64,000 bases of DNA, from contig LVBD01000008.1 in NCBI GenBank assembly GCA_001604275.1, positions 28,007-92,006 of the forward strand. Reading direction: 5' to 3'. Source of the DNA: Spirochaetales bacterium Spiro_02. Lineage in GTDB: Bacteria; Spirochaetota; Spirochaetia; Sphaerochaetales; Sphaerochaetaceae. This document shows, piece after piece, positions 6,973 through 15,668 of the stretch; the first letter of the stretch is position 1; each line of letters begins with the position of its first letter. Below the pieces are notes generated by a model. The model saw nothing but the letters and a program-made list of their open reading frames with translations, made no database searches and had not been told where the DNA came from. Made by a program: the position numbers and the translations under genes.

Positions 6973-8259
6973 TTGAAATTTGTAATCAACCCATCGACAC
7001 TGTCAGGACAGGCCCGGATCCCCGGCAATAAGTCGGGAACGGCGAGGGGCGTCGTCTTCGGCTCTCTCGCTTGCGGGACATCCACTCTCGTCAATCCTTT
7101 GACAAACCTGGACAGCTATTCCATAGTGAAGATGATGACCGCCCTCGGAGCGAAGATCGATACTTCAGACAATGCGAAATGGATCATAGAAGGTACCGGT
7201 GGAAAACTGAACGTTCCGTCCTGCGTGCTGGATGCCGAGAACTCTGGAACCGGATTCTATTTTCTGCTTGCCCTGTGCGGGTTGATCCCCGGCTACAGTG
7301 TGCTGACCGGCGATTATCAGATTTGTTACCGGCCCGCCCAGCCGATGATCGACGCCATCAATGCACTGGGCGGTCAAGCATTCTCCACCCGTGGAACAGG
7401 GACTGCGCCGGTCGTGGTGAAGGGCCCGTTCCATGGAGGAGAGATTTCGTTCCCCGGCGTCAACTCCCAGTGGATGACCCCGTTCCTCTGCGCCTGCGCG
7501 CTGGCGGACGGGGACACCCTCATTCATGAGACCGATCTACTGGAGCGGCCGTACGTCGACATGACCATCGGCATGCTCAAGATCGCCGGCATCGAGGTGG
7601 AGAACCGCAACTACGAAGAATTCTTCGTCCGCGGTAACCAGCGGTTCAAGCCATTTACCTATGTGCTTCCTAGCGACTGGGGCAGCTCAGGCTATCCACT
7701 CATTGCCACGGCGATTACCAAGGGGTCGAACGTGACGTTCCATGGCCTGGATCTTGGAGACTATGCTGGAGAAAAGGCGTTCGTGCAGATTCTCAAGGAT
7801 ATGGGTGCTAAGATCAACGTCGTAGACCAAGGTCGTGGTGGTATCACCGTCGAAGGTGGACATCCCTTGCACGGAATCGAGATCGACTGCAGCGGGACTC
7901 CTGACGCGGTGCCGATCCTCGCGGTACTCGGATGCTACGCACAGGGCAGTACCGTTCTCAAGAATATCGGCGCCTGCCGGCTGAAAGAGACCGACAGGGC
8001 GAAATCGATTAGGGAAGAGCTGGAGAAGATGGGTGCGAAGTTCGACGAAACGGCCGATACGCTGACCATCCATCACTCCAGGCTCCACGGCGCGAAACTG
8101 AGCGGACATCACGACCATCGGATCGTCATGGCGTCCTCGGTGGCGGCTTTGATCGCCGATGGACAGAGCGAAGTGGATAACGCGGAGTACTCTGCAGTGT
8201 CATTTCCGAATTTCTATGAGTTGATGTCTTCCATCAATGCGGATATCAAGCGTTTGTAA
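6973..8259 (+). CDS. EPSP-synthase-family enolpyruvyl transferase
   Basis: 428 residues of the AroA/MurA fold. Key residues of 5-enolpyruvylshikimate-3-phosphate synthase are recognisable: PGNKSGTARG (Lys, Ser and Arg of the first substrate loop), ENSGTGFYF for the NAGT loop, TGDYQICYRP for TGDxxxxxRP, NSQW for SSQ, PDAVP with the catalytic Asp, RLKETDRAKSI with Lys-Glu, and DHRIVMA with the final Arg. So it is probably catalytic rather than decayed. The TTG start is chosen because GGAGGA (6960-6965) lies 7 nt upstream. It leads an operon with a TAXI transporter under a LacI regulator, which is unusual for a shikimate gene. It may be the cell's only AroA or a paralogue for a different substrate. 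Confidence 0.8.
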   Translation: MKFVINPSTLSGQARIPGNKSGTARGVVFGSLACGTSTLVNPLTNLDSYSIVKMMTALGAKIDTSDNAKWIIEGTGGKLNVPSCVLDAENSGTGFYFLLALCGLIPGYSVLTGDYQICYRPAQPMIDAINALGGQAFSTRGTGTAPVVVKGPFHGGEISFPGVNSQWMTPFLCACALADGDTLIHETDLLERPYVDMTIGMLKIAGIEVENRNYEEFFVRGNQRFKPFTYVLPSDWGSSGYPLIATAITKGSNVTFHGLDLGDYAGEKAFVQILKDMGAKINVVDQGRGGITVEGGHPLHGIEIDCSGTPDAVPILAVLGCYAQGSTVLKNIGACRLKETDRAKSIREELEKMGAKFDETADTLTIHHSRLHGAKLSGHHDHRIVMASSVAALIADGQSEVDNAEYSAVSFPNFYELMSSINADIKRL

Positions 8260-8272
8260 AAAGGAGAAAACG

Positions 8273-9277
8273 ATGAAAAAACTTTTCGTATTGTTCGCGG
8301 TGCTGAGCATCGTTGTCGTTCCCGTATTCGCGCAGGGTGGGGCGGAATCTGCCACCCAGCCGGCCGTCAAGAGGATTTCGATCGGGACCGCGGGGACCGC
8401 AGGTTCCCTGTACCCGATGGGAGTGGCGATGTCGGAGACCATCACTAAGCATGTCCCCGGAATCGCAAGCACCGGCGAGGCGACCGCAGCGTCGGTGGAG
8501 AATGTTCGCAACCTGACCAGCGGCAAACTCGCCATGGGAATTTCTCAGAGCGATATCGCCTGGCTGGCCTACAACGGACAGGGCGATTTTGAGAAGCGTA
8601 AAGCGGATGATCTGCGTTCCTTGTTCAGCACCATTTATAGCTACATCCAGGTCTTCACCCTAGCCGACAGTCCGATCGACGGAATCTCCGATTTCAAGGG
8701 GAAGGCGATCGGCGTCGGAGCCGCAGGAAGCGGGGGTGAGATGGCCGCAAGAATGATCCTGAACTTCTATGGGCTGACCTACAACGATATCAGGCCGCAG
8801 TTCATTCCTGAAAGCGAGGCAGTCACGGCCCTGAAGGACAACAAGATCGCAGCGTTCATCTGTACGCATCCGCTCAAGTCCGCGGCGCTCATGGACCTGA
8901 CGACTTCTACGAAGGTCAAGATGATCTCATTCACCGATGACGCCCTGTACTCCGCCTATCCATTCTGGACCCGCTACGAGATTCCCGCTGGGACCTATAC
9001 CAACGTCGATGTTCCCGTGACCGTGCCCATCAGCCGCGTCATCATGCTGACCTCCACGAAGTCCGGACTGACGGACGACGAAGTGTACAATATCGTCAAG
9101 GCCATCTGGGAGAATCGCAACGAATGGGCATCCGTGACCGCCGCAGTCTCCAGTCAGGTGTTGCTGGACACGGCGTTGTCCGAGATCCCCGTTCCCCTGC
9201 ATCCCGGCGCTCTCAGATATTTCAAGGAGAAAGGGTTCGACATTCCGGCTTCGCTGATTCCGCCGGAAGCGAAGTAA
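8273..9277 (+). CDS. TRAP transporter solute-binding protein, TAXI family
   Basis: 334 residues. The signal peptide MKKLFVLFAVLSIVVVPVFA is followed by mature QGGAESATQP. ISIGTAGTAGSLYPMGVAMS is the hallmark N-terminus of TAXI (TRAP-associated extracytoplasmic immunogenic) proteins, which capture organic anions and amino-acid-like ligands outside the cell membrane. The ATG has AAGGAG close upstream and is 13 nt after the EPSP-synthase-like gene. The fused permease follows after a hairpin that could keep this gene's mRNA more abundant. Confidence 0.9.
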   Translation: MKKLFVLFAVLSIVVVPVFAQGGAESATQPAVKRISIGTAGTAGSLYPMGVAMSETITKHVPGIASTGEATAASVENVRNLTSGKLAMGISQSDIAWLAYNGQGDFEKRKADDLRSLFSTIYSYIQVFTLADSPIDGISDFKGKAIGVGAAGSGGEMAARMILNFYGLTYNDIRPQFIPESEAVTALKDNKIAAFICTHPLKSAALMDLTTSTKVKMISFTDDALYSAYPFWTRYEIPAGTYTNVDVPVTVPISRVIMLTSTKSGLTDDEVYNIVKAIWENRNEWASVTAAVSSQVLLDTALSEIPVPLHPGALRYFKEKGFDIPASLIPPEAK

Positions 9278-9307
9278 ACGGTTCCGCCATTCCCTGCAAG
9301 GATGTCT

Positions 9308-9343
9308 CGGGATGCACCTCGAAAAGAATTCGGGTGCATCCCG
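9308..9343 (+). promoter_or_regulatory. Intercistronic hairpin between binding protein and permease
   Basis: CGGGATGCACC (9308-9318) pairs perfectly with GGTGCATCCCG (9333-9343) over a 14-nt loop. No run of T follows, so it is unlikely to be a full terminator. It ends 7 nt before the permease ribosome-binding site AAGGAG (9350-9355). Such hairpins commonly protect the upstream binding-protein mRNA from 3' decay, giving more binding protein than permease. Confidence 0.6.
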
Positions 9344-9364
9344 TATGAAAAGGAGATGATTCTC

Positions 9365-11272
9365 GTGCAAACTATTCAATCCGCTAGGTCGAAGGTATCC
9401 GAATGGACTCTGATCGTACTGTCCGCCGGCATCTGCCTATTTCATATCTTTATCTCGGTCAGCACTTCGGTCGGCGTGATGCAGAGTAGGGTGATCCACC
9501 TCTTCTCACTGATGCTCCTATGGTATCTGTACAAGGTGCGGGCATCACAGGGCCATATGGGAAGAAAGATCATCTTTACGGTAGTCGCGGTTCTCGTGTT
9601 CGCGCTTTGGATGTACTACATGACACAGACGACCCGCGAAATGTTGATGGACAAAGGTATCTGGGGCATTTCGCCACTGGATATGGTCGCCGGCGTCGTG
9701 CTGATTCTGCTGATCCTTGAAACTTCCAGGCAATCGATCGGCCTTGCATTGCCGATCATCGCGGTCGTGTTCCTTGTCTACGCCGTTATCGGTCCGTATC
9801 TGCCGGGCATCATCGCCCACAGAGGCTACGACCTAACCTATATCACCAGCTATATCGGTTGGACCAACGAAGGCATCTACGGAACGCCCATCGGCGCCGC
9901 CGTGTCGTTCGTCGTTCTGTACATTATTTTCGGAGAGTTGCTCGACAAGTTCGGTGCGGGCAAGTTCTTCATCGATATCGCCTATGCGCTGACCGGGAGG
10001 ATGCGGGGAGGCCCCGCCGAAGCCGCGGTCCTGTCCAGCGCCCTGATGGGATCCATCAACGGATCCGCGGTCGCGAACGTCGTCACGACAGGAACGTTCA
10101 CAATTCCGCTGATGAAGAAGGTCGGATACGAGAAGAACTACGCAGGGGCCGTCGAGGCCGTAGCCTCTACCGGCGGGCAGATTCTTCCGCCTGTCATGGG
10201 CGCCGCCGCGTTCGTCATGGCCGACATGACGGGTATCCCGTATTCCACGATCATCATCGCCGCCCTGATTCCCGGCATTCTCTACTATGTCAGCCTCGCC
10301 ATGGCCGTCTATTTCGAGGCGGGACGGCTGGGGATCAAGCCGGAGGAAAGCTCCAAGCTGCAGAAAGCGGGTGCGATCCTGCGCCGTGATTTCTACCACC
10401 TGATTCCGATGGTCGTCCTGATCGTCTGCTTGCTCGGCTTCGGCTTCTCGGCGAGCTATTCGGCGATCTTCGCGATCGTCTCCATCATCCTCATCGGCAT
10501 CGTCAGGACGTACGTTACCGAGAGGAGGTTCCCATGGAAGGAGTTCCGTGACGTGGCGCTGCATGCGGCAAAATCCTCGATCCCTGTCACGATCGCATGT
10601 GCTTCGGCGGGAATCGTGATCGGCATCGTCAGCATGACCGGCCTTGGCGTCAGGTTCGCCCAGATCGTGTTCCAACTAGCGAACGGGAAACTGATCCTCA
10701 TGCTGCTGATGACGATGGTGGCATGCATCATCCTCGGCATGGGGCTGCCGTCGACCGCCGCGTATGTAATCGCGGCTACCGTAGCCGCTCCGGCGTTGCT
10801 TGAAGCTGGCGTGCCGGTTCTCGCTTCGAACCTCTTCGTATTCTATTTCGCAATCATTTCGTTCATCACGCCTCCTGTGGCGATGGCCGCATATGCGGCG
10901 GCGGGGATCGCCGAAGCGGATTCGATGAAAACCGGACTGAAAGCGTTCAAGCTGGGAATCGCCGGGTTCATCATTCCGTTCCTGTTCGTCTACTATCCAG
11001 GTCTGATGATCGTCGGCACCTCGACGCTGGAGACGCTCTATGCCCTGTTGGTCGCCCTTTGCTCCGTTTTTCTGCTGGCAGCGGCGTTCGAAGGGTGGGT
11101 CGGCGTCCCCCTTGGAATGGGTCTGCGGCTTGTCATGTTCCTGCTGGGATGCGTGACCATTCTGCCGTTCCCGATCGCCGACCTCATCGGCATCATCGGA
11201 ACGATCCTCATCGTCGTGCTACTCGTCTTCATGATCCGGAAAGCGAAAAAGGCGGAGGTTCCCGCATCGTGA
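9365..11272 (+). CDS. TRAP transporter fused 4TM/12TM permease, TAXI type
   Basis: About 635 residues, with many hydrophobic helices in the order small-subunit-like region (about 1-190) then DctM-like region. PAEAAVLSSALMGSINGSAVANVVTTGTF and GMGLPSTAAYVIAATVAAPA are conserved in fused TAXI permeases. It uses a sodium or proton gradient to import the ligand held by the upstream binding protein. The GTG at 9365 is chosen because AAGGAG ends at 9355; the in-frame ATG at 9356 would touch it. It is the last gene of the three-gene operon, and a terminator follows. Confidence 0.88.
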   Translation: MQTIQSARSKVSEWTLIVLSAGICLFHIFISVSTSVGVMQSRVIHLFSLMLLWYLYKVRASQGHMGRKIIFTVVAVLVFALWMYYMTQTTREMLMDKGIWGISPLDMVAGVVLILLILETSRQSIGLALPIIAVVFLVYAVIGPYLPGIIAHRGYDLTYITSYIGWTNEGIYGTPIGAAVSFVVLYIIFGELLDKFGAGKFFIDIAYALTGRMRGGPAEAAVLSSALMGSINGSAVANVVTTGTFTIPLMKKVGYEKNYAGAVEAVASTGGQILPPVMGAAAFVMADMTGIPYSTIIIAALIPGILYYVSLAMAVYFEAGRLGIKPEESSKLQKAGAILRRDFYHLIPMVVLIVCLLGFGFSASYSAIFAIVSIILIGIVRTYVTERRFPWKEFRDVALHAAKSSIPVTIACASAGIVIGIVSMTGLGVRFAQIVFQLANGKLILMLLMTMVACIILGMGLPSTAAYVIAATVAAPALLEAGVPVLASNLFVFYFAIISFITPPVAMAAYAAAGIAEADSMKTGLKAFKLGIAGFIIPFLFVYYPGLMIVGTSTLETLYALLVALCSVFLLAAAFEGWVGVPLGMGLRLVMFLLGCVTILPFPIADLIGIIGTILIVVLLVFMIRKAKKAEVPAS

Positions 11273-11323
11273 CCTGTTCGCGGGGATTTCTTCCTCGTCG
11301 ACATGCGATGGACAGACCGTCCC

Positions 11324-11362
11324 GGACAGCGCCTTGCGCTACGGGGCGGCTGTTCCTTTTTT
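11324..11362 (+). terminator. Terminator of the TAXI operon
   Basis: GGACAGCGCC and GGGCGGCTGTTCC form a bulged GC-rich stem that runs directly into TTTTTT (11357-11362). It lies 50 nt after the permease stop and before uppP. Confidence 0.5.
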
Positions 11363-11457
11363 GCCGCAGAGTCATGTGCGAAATTCCCGAAGGTCTTGTC
11401 TCGACGACCGGTTTCCGCTAGGCTAGGAACGTCGTCGCCGCACAGTGGGGAGGGAAG

Positions 11458-12288
11458 ATGGATTTTGTCGAATTGTTGAAGGCCGTATTCCTCGGAATCG
11501 TGCAGGGGATCACGGAATGGCTGCCGGTCAGCTCCACCGGTCATATGATCCTCCTCGACGAACTGATGCCGCTGCATGTATCCGAATCCTTCAAGGAATT
11601 GTTCTTCGTCGTCGTCCAGCTTGGCTCGATTTTTGCCGTCCTGGTCCTATACTTCAGGAAGCTCAACCCGTTCTCGTCGACGAAGGATCGTCAGGAAAAG
11701 CTCGATACCTGGATGCTGTGGGCGAAGGTCGTCGTCGCATCGGTGCCGGTGGGAATCGTCGGCATCCTGTTCGACGACTGGATCGACGCGACGTTCTTCC
11801 GCTGGCAGGTGATCGTCGTCGCGCTCGCTTTCTACGGCGTGCTGTATATCCTGCTGGAGCGATACCGGAACGGGCGGCGACCCAGGATCACGACGCTGGA
11901 GGACCTTTCGTGGAAAGATGCGCTGGGTATCGGCGTATTCCAGATGCTTGCCGTGGTGCCGGGCACCAGCCGTTCCGGGTCGACCATTCTCGGCGGAATC
12001 ATCATGGGTATCGACCGTCCGGTGGCCGCCGAATTCTCGTTCTTCCTCGCTCTTCCCGCGATGCTCGGGGCGTCGTTGCTGAAAATCTTCAAGATCGGAC
12101 TCTCGTTCAGCGCCCTGGAGTGGACGGTCCTCGCCGTCGGATGCCTGACAGCGTTCATCGTGTCGCTGGTCGCGATCCGCTTCCTTGTCGGCTATGTACG
12201 CAAGCACGATTTCAGCGTCTTCGGGTGGTATCGTATCGCTCTGTCCCTCGTCGTGACGATCTTCTTCCTGTTGCTCGGACACGCATGA
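11458..12288 (+). CDS. uppP: Undecaprenyl-diphosphatase
   Basis: 276-residue BacA/UppP membrane enzyme that recycles undecaprenyl pyrophosphate to the monophosphate carrier for cell-wall synthesis. The first signature GIVQGITEWLPVSSTGHMIL and the second VVPGTSRSGSTILGG are both intact, including the catalytic Glu, His and Arg. About eight hydrophobic helices and a normal length complete the picture. A strong GGGGAGGG precedes the ATG. It is followed by a convergent radical SAM gene. Confidence 0.95.
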   Translation: MDFVELLKAVFLGIVQGITEWLPVSSTGHMILLDELMPLHVSESFKELFFVVVQLGSIFAVLVLYFRKLNPFSSTKDRQEKLDTWMLWAKVVVASVPVGIVGILFDDWIDATFFRWQVIVVALAFYGVLYILLERYRNGRRPRITTLEDLSWKDALGIGVFQMLAVVPGTSRSGSTILGGIIMGIDRPVAAEFSFFLALPAMLGASLLKIFKIGLSFSALEWTVLAVGCLTAFIVSLVAIRFLVGYVRKHDFSVFGWYRIALSLVVTIFFLLLGHA

Positions 12289-12342
12289 TACGCCGTCGTG
12301 GAATCGGACGGACGCACATCGCGCTCATGTTCATGATAATGA

Positions 12343-12382
12343 CGGCCGCCGGACGGTGAAGGGGCAGGCTGTCCGACGGCCG
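12343..12382. terminator. Hairpin between convergent uppP and radical SAM genes
   Basis: CGGCCGCCGGAC and GTCCGACGGCCG form a 12-bp stem with one mismatch in the 130-bp gap between two converging genes. There is no clear T-run on either side, so it may be a weak or Rho-assisted bidirectional terminator. Confidence 0.4.
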
Positions 12383-12418
12383 TAGCGAAATATATCCTCT
12401 ACAGAAGAACGGCGCCCG

Positions 12419-13783
12419 CTAACGGGTCCGTTTGCTGTAGCGCGGATGCTCCTTCCAGATTTCATCGGCCGTAACCGCCCATTTCTCGGCCTTTTCGGTG
12501 CATTTGCCGGCTAGAACGTGTACATCCTCCGGATTCTTCAGATCGGTCGATGCAGCTTTGGAAGCTTCCACCATCTCCGGGAGTCTCGTCGGATTGTCCA
12601 GCAGCGGGCAGGGCCGGAGCATGTTGTCGTTGAACGGTTGGTTCTTGTGATAGGCCATGAACAGCGGCGACTGGTACGCCTCGAGCAGCGTCTTGTCCTT
12701 GATGTTGCTGTCCGAATAATGGATGAACGCGCACGGCTCGATGTCGCCGTTCGCATTGATGTGCAGGTAGTACCTGCCTCCTGCGATGCACCCTCCGACA
12801 AACTCCCCGTCGTTCCAGAAGTCCATCGTGAACAATGGCTTCGTTTTGCGGAACTCTCTGATCCGGTCATACATGAACGCCCGTTGTTCGGCGGTGACCA
12901 TCAGGTCGGGGACTGCGTCGGCACCGACGGGCATGTAGGTGAAGAACCATGCGAACTTCGCTCCCTTGGCGATCATGTCGTCGAAATACTTCTCGCTGCC
13001 GATATCCTGATAGTTCTTGCTGGTGTAGCAGCAGGAGATGCCGAACGGCAGCTTGTGCGTCCTGAGGATATCCATCGTCCTGACGACCGCCGCATAGGTC
13101 CCTTTCCCCCTACGGTCGTCGGTCGACTCCTCGAATCCTTCCACGCTGATGGCCGGGATGAAATTGCCGACTTCCAGCATCTGGTCGGCGAACGCATCGT
13201 CGAACAACGTTCCGTTGGTGAATGCCAGGAACATGCAGTCCGGATGCTTGCGGCACATCTTGATGATGTCGTTCTTCCGTACCATCGGTTCCCCGCCGCT
13301 GTAGATGTACATGAACGTCCCCATTTCCTTGCCCTGGGTAATGATCGAATCCCACTGTTCGAGGGTGAGATTGAGCTTGTTGCCGTATTCTGCTGCCCAG
13401 CAGCCGGTGCAGTGGAGGTTGCAGGCCGAAGTGGGATCCATCAGGATCGCCCACGGGACGCTGCATCCGTATTTCTCCCGATACGCTTTCTGTCGCTTCA
13501 TGCCGATGATCGTCGCATTGATGATGAAGTTCTCGAACATCTTCTTCCTCACCGATGCGTCGACATCCGTCCATAGGCTCCTGATCAGCGTGGCCCAGTT
13601 TCCGTCCGGTTTCTGCATCTCATCGCGGATCAGCTGTATCTTTTTCGCCTGCGAGTGTTCCTTGTCCAACTTGTCCAGCCAATCCAGGATTTTCGGGATG
13701 TTTTCGTCAGGATTCGAATCGAGCCAACCGATCGCCTTCTTCAAGCCCCAGCTCTTTACGATTTCACCATACGTTTTGTCCAT
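12419..13783 (-). CDS. Radical SAM/SPASM-like protein
   Basis: 454 residues. After an alpha-helical N-terminal region (about 1-105), DPTSACNLHCTGCWAAEYGN gives the Cx3Cx2C cluster that binds the radical-generating iron-sulfur cluster. YSGGEPM is the SAM-contacting GGE motif. The C-terminal part carries further cysteines (GGCIAGGRYYLHINANGDIEPCAF and RPCPLLDNP), as in SPASM-type auxiliary-cluster domains. Related proteins are common in anaerobes, but the substrate is not known to me. It is monocistronic, with no biosynthetic partner beside it. Confidence 0.75.
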   Translation of the reverse strand: MDKTYGEIVKSWGLKKAIGWLDSNPDENIPKILDWLDKLDKEHSQAKKIQLIRDEMQKPDGNWATLIRSLWTDVDASVRKKMFENFIINATIIGMKRQKAYREKYGCSVPWAILMDPTSACNLHCTGCWAAEYGNKLNLTLEQWDSIITQGKEMGTFMYIYSGGEPMVRKNDIIKMCRKHPDCMFLAFTNGTLFDDAFADQMLEVGNFIPAISVEGFEESTDDRRGKGTYAAVVRTMDILRTHKLPFGISCCYTSKNYQDIGSEKYFDDMIAKGAKFAWFFTYMPVGADAVPDLMVTAEQRAFMYDRIREFRKTKPLFTMDFWNDGEFVGGCIAGGRYYLHINANGDIEPCAFIHYSDSNIKDKTLLEAYQSPLFMAYHKNQPFNDNMLRPCPLLDNPTRLPEMVEASKAASTDLKNPEDVHVLAGKCTEKAEKWAVTADEIWKEHPRYSKRTR

Positions 13784-13859
13784 ACCGTATCCCCTTTGTG
13801 TGTCCTTTGTTTACAATTTACCGCTGATTGGAGATATGGATATTGTACAAATGAATAGT

Positions 13860-13880
13860 AATGTCTTTTTTTAAGACATT
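13860..13880. promoter_or_regulatory. AATGTCTT inverted repeat upstream of radical SAM gene
   Basis: AATGTCTT and AAGACATT are separated by five T. The perfect 8-bp arms lie 77 nt upstream of the start codon in an AT-rich stretch, which suits an operator or an upstream terminator. The rest of the gap, 13881-14103, contains no gene I can support; the short ORFs there have no recognisable sequence or ribosome-binding site. Confidence 0.4.
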
Positions 13881-14103
13881 TTTATAAATATGTATAATAA
13901 GATTGGGTTGATCGAGAAATTCCAAGACACCGCACAGGCCGGCCGTCCCCATGACGGCATATCTATATGGGAAGGGGTGCAACTTTCCAGGGCGGAAAGC
14001 ATTTCGCCGGGATAAAACTCCTCTGCCCTCGGGAAGCCCTCGATCATTACAAGGAATGGCGGCGGCTGATATGATGCCGCGGATTTGTTCGCTTGCATCG
14101 AAT

Positions 14104-14150
14104 CAAAAAAAGAGCCATCCCTCAGTCGCGTACGAGCGCGACATACGGGA
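14104..14150 (-). terminator. Terminator of the acidic hypothetical gene
   Basis: On the minus strand GTCGCG and CGCGAC form a 6-bp stem around CTCGTA (plus 14125-14142), extended outward by GTCCC/GGGA pairing. It is followed by a run of seven T (plus 14105-14111). It lies about 60 nt beyond the stop of the gene ending at 14207. Confidence 0.6.
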
Positions 14151-14206
14151 CAGCCACTCTAAATGTCGGAGAACCGTGAAATCCGGCGAATACGGATGCT
14201 GTTTCG

Positions 14207-15367
14207 CTAGAGAGTTTCTTTCAACTCCTCGATTCGTTCCTTCGCTACTCCCGGTACGGAGCTATGGGCTACCCGTTCGCTCAGAGGGATGATGTTCTCA
14301 GACAAGTCTGGATCGACGGGATTGAGACGAGGTTCCTTGCGGTAGTCCACTTCCTTCTCCAGTAGCCAGGACGCGACGGCCGAATACTCGTCGCTTGCCC
14401 GTTCCAGACTGATCGCTTTCTCGCAGGCGATCAGACCCTTGCGGCGGAAGGCGTCCCGTTCCTTGCGCAATGCGGCTCGCTTGCCGTTCAGTTCCTTGCG
14501 AAGATCGTCGGAAGCATCCTTGGGAGTCTTGGCCGCTTTCAGTTCCGTCTCAATCCGTTCCAGTTCGGCCTCGATCGCGCGATGCTCCTTGATCGCCGCA
14601 TCCGCTCCCGCGGCCGTCTGACGGGCGAATCGGAGCAACTCGAGCTTCGGAACGCGTTTCAGTTTCTGATACAGTTCGACTACCTGTTCCGAAGAGGCCT
14701 GCTTTGCCTCACGGTCTTCCGCTACGATCGCCTCCGCAAATTGTTGCGAGGGCTCCTCTTCGCCGATCGTCGCCGCTTCCGCCTGTTCCACCGCCTCGGC
14801 CTCTTCGACCGCAGCTATCTCTTCGTCTTCAGGCTCCGCCGACACCGCTTCAAAAGCGTCCGCCGGTTCGACGACGGCTTCCTCCGCCGATTCCTGCGCA
14901 TCCTGTCGCGGCGCTTCTACCACTTGGGCCACCACGGACTCTTCCACGATCTTCATAGGAGTCTCGACCACCGTAGTCTCCATTACGATCGTTTCGGATC
15001 GCGCCGATGTTTCCTGCTTCTTGTCGGACTGATTGTCATCGCCCTGTTTCCCCTGCTTCGGTGGTGCGGACGACGGCTTCCTGTTCCTGCCGAACAGCCA
15101 CATGAAGAACCGCTTGCATGGTCCTGGTTTCTTATACTTTCCGGAAGGTGAGGATGTCCTTTGCGTCGGCTGCTCGATGATCTGTCCTTTCGTCACCGCA
15201 GGCTTCGGAGCCGGATTCGCGGCCTCGCTCTGCTTCTTTTCCGACGCTTTCTTTCTGAGAAGCGCTTCACGTTCGGTGGAAGTCATCTGGACCCCATCGT
15301 ACATGACGTAGGACGACTTGGGTTTCTCGCGACGTTTCGAGGTGAGCTTGACATACTTGTTGGACAT
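14207..15367 (-). CDS. Acidic, coiled-coil hypothetical protein
   Basis: 386 residues, no family recognised. The N-terminal 60 residues are basic (SNKYVKLTSKRREKPKSS), then comes GPCKRFFMWLFGRNRKP, a short aromatic-basic patch. A long Glu/Ala/Val-rich low-complexity region (about 120-220) resembles a flexible linker. The C-terminal half is heptad-like (ELERIETELKAAKTPKD, RKELNGKRAALRKERDA) and probably a coiled coil. No signal peptide or clear transmembrane helix. The start at 15367 is set by AAGGAGG 5-10 nt upstream; the longer upstream reading frame has no such site. It may be structural or scaffold-like, but function is unknown. Confidence 0.7.
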   Translation of the reverse strand: MSNKYVKLTSKRREKPKSSYVMYDGVQMTSTEREALLRKKASEKKQSEAANPAPKPAVTKGQIIEQPTQRTSSPSGKYKKPGPCKRFFMWLFGRNRKPSSAPPKQGKQGDDNQSDKKQETSARSETIVMETTVVETPMKIVEESVVAQVVEAPRQDAQESAEEAVVEPADAFEAVSAEPEDEEIAAVEEAEAVEQAEAATIGEEEPSQQFAEAIVAEDREAKQASSEQVVELYQKLKRVPKLELLRFARQTAAGADAAIKEHRAIEAELERIETELKAAKTPKDASDDLRKELNGKRAALRKERDAFRRKGLIACEKAISLERASDEYSAVASWLLEKEVDYRKEPRLNPVDPDLSENIIPLSERVAHSSVPGVAKERIEELKETL

Positions 15368-15494
15368 TGGGATCCTCCTTCCGGCGATTGTGTTTTTCGT
15401 AAGCAACAGATCCCCTGGCGGCCGTTTTTCATTGGCGTCGCTGTGTGTCCGGTTGATGCGGCGGGTGGAGAATCGGCTCACGGAGTATATCGAC

Positions 15495-15523
15495 ACTGTA
15501 CAATAAGTTTCTGGAAGGTGCAA
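15495..15523 (-). promoter_or_regulatory. Promoter of the acidic hypothetical gene
   Basis: On the minus strand TTGCAC (15518-15523), 17 nt and TACAGT (15495-15500). It gives a leader of about 120 nt before the start at 15367. Apart from this and the terminator at 15608-15636, the gap 15368-15668 shows nothing further. Confidence 0.45.
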
Positions 15524-15607
15524 ACATTACTCCATGAAATAATGGAAATTCACGGCTAAAAACATGGAATTCTTTCATTTGGCGCAGGTCGGCGTCCTGT
15601 CTCCGAG

Positions 15608-15636
15608 GAAAAAATCGCCATCGGACGACTGGCGGC
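15608..15636 (-). terminator. Probable terminator of the efflux pump gene
   Basis: On the minus strand CGCCA and TGGCG (plus 15616-15634) form a short stem followed by ATTTTTT, about 33 nt after the stop of the MFS gene. The stem is short, so confidence is modest. Confidence 0.4.
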
Positions 15637-15668
15637 GCTACATGGCTTGCTGTGGACCCGGCCGGTTC

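Noticed and set aside
13871..14292. Short ORFs on both strands in the gap between the radical SAM gene and the acidic hypothetical gene
   Set aside because: They overlap a terminator, lack ribosome-binding sites and have no recognisable sequence.
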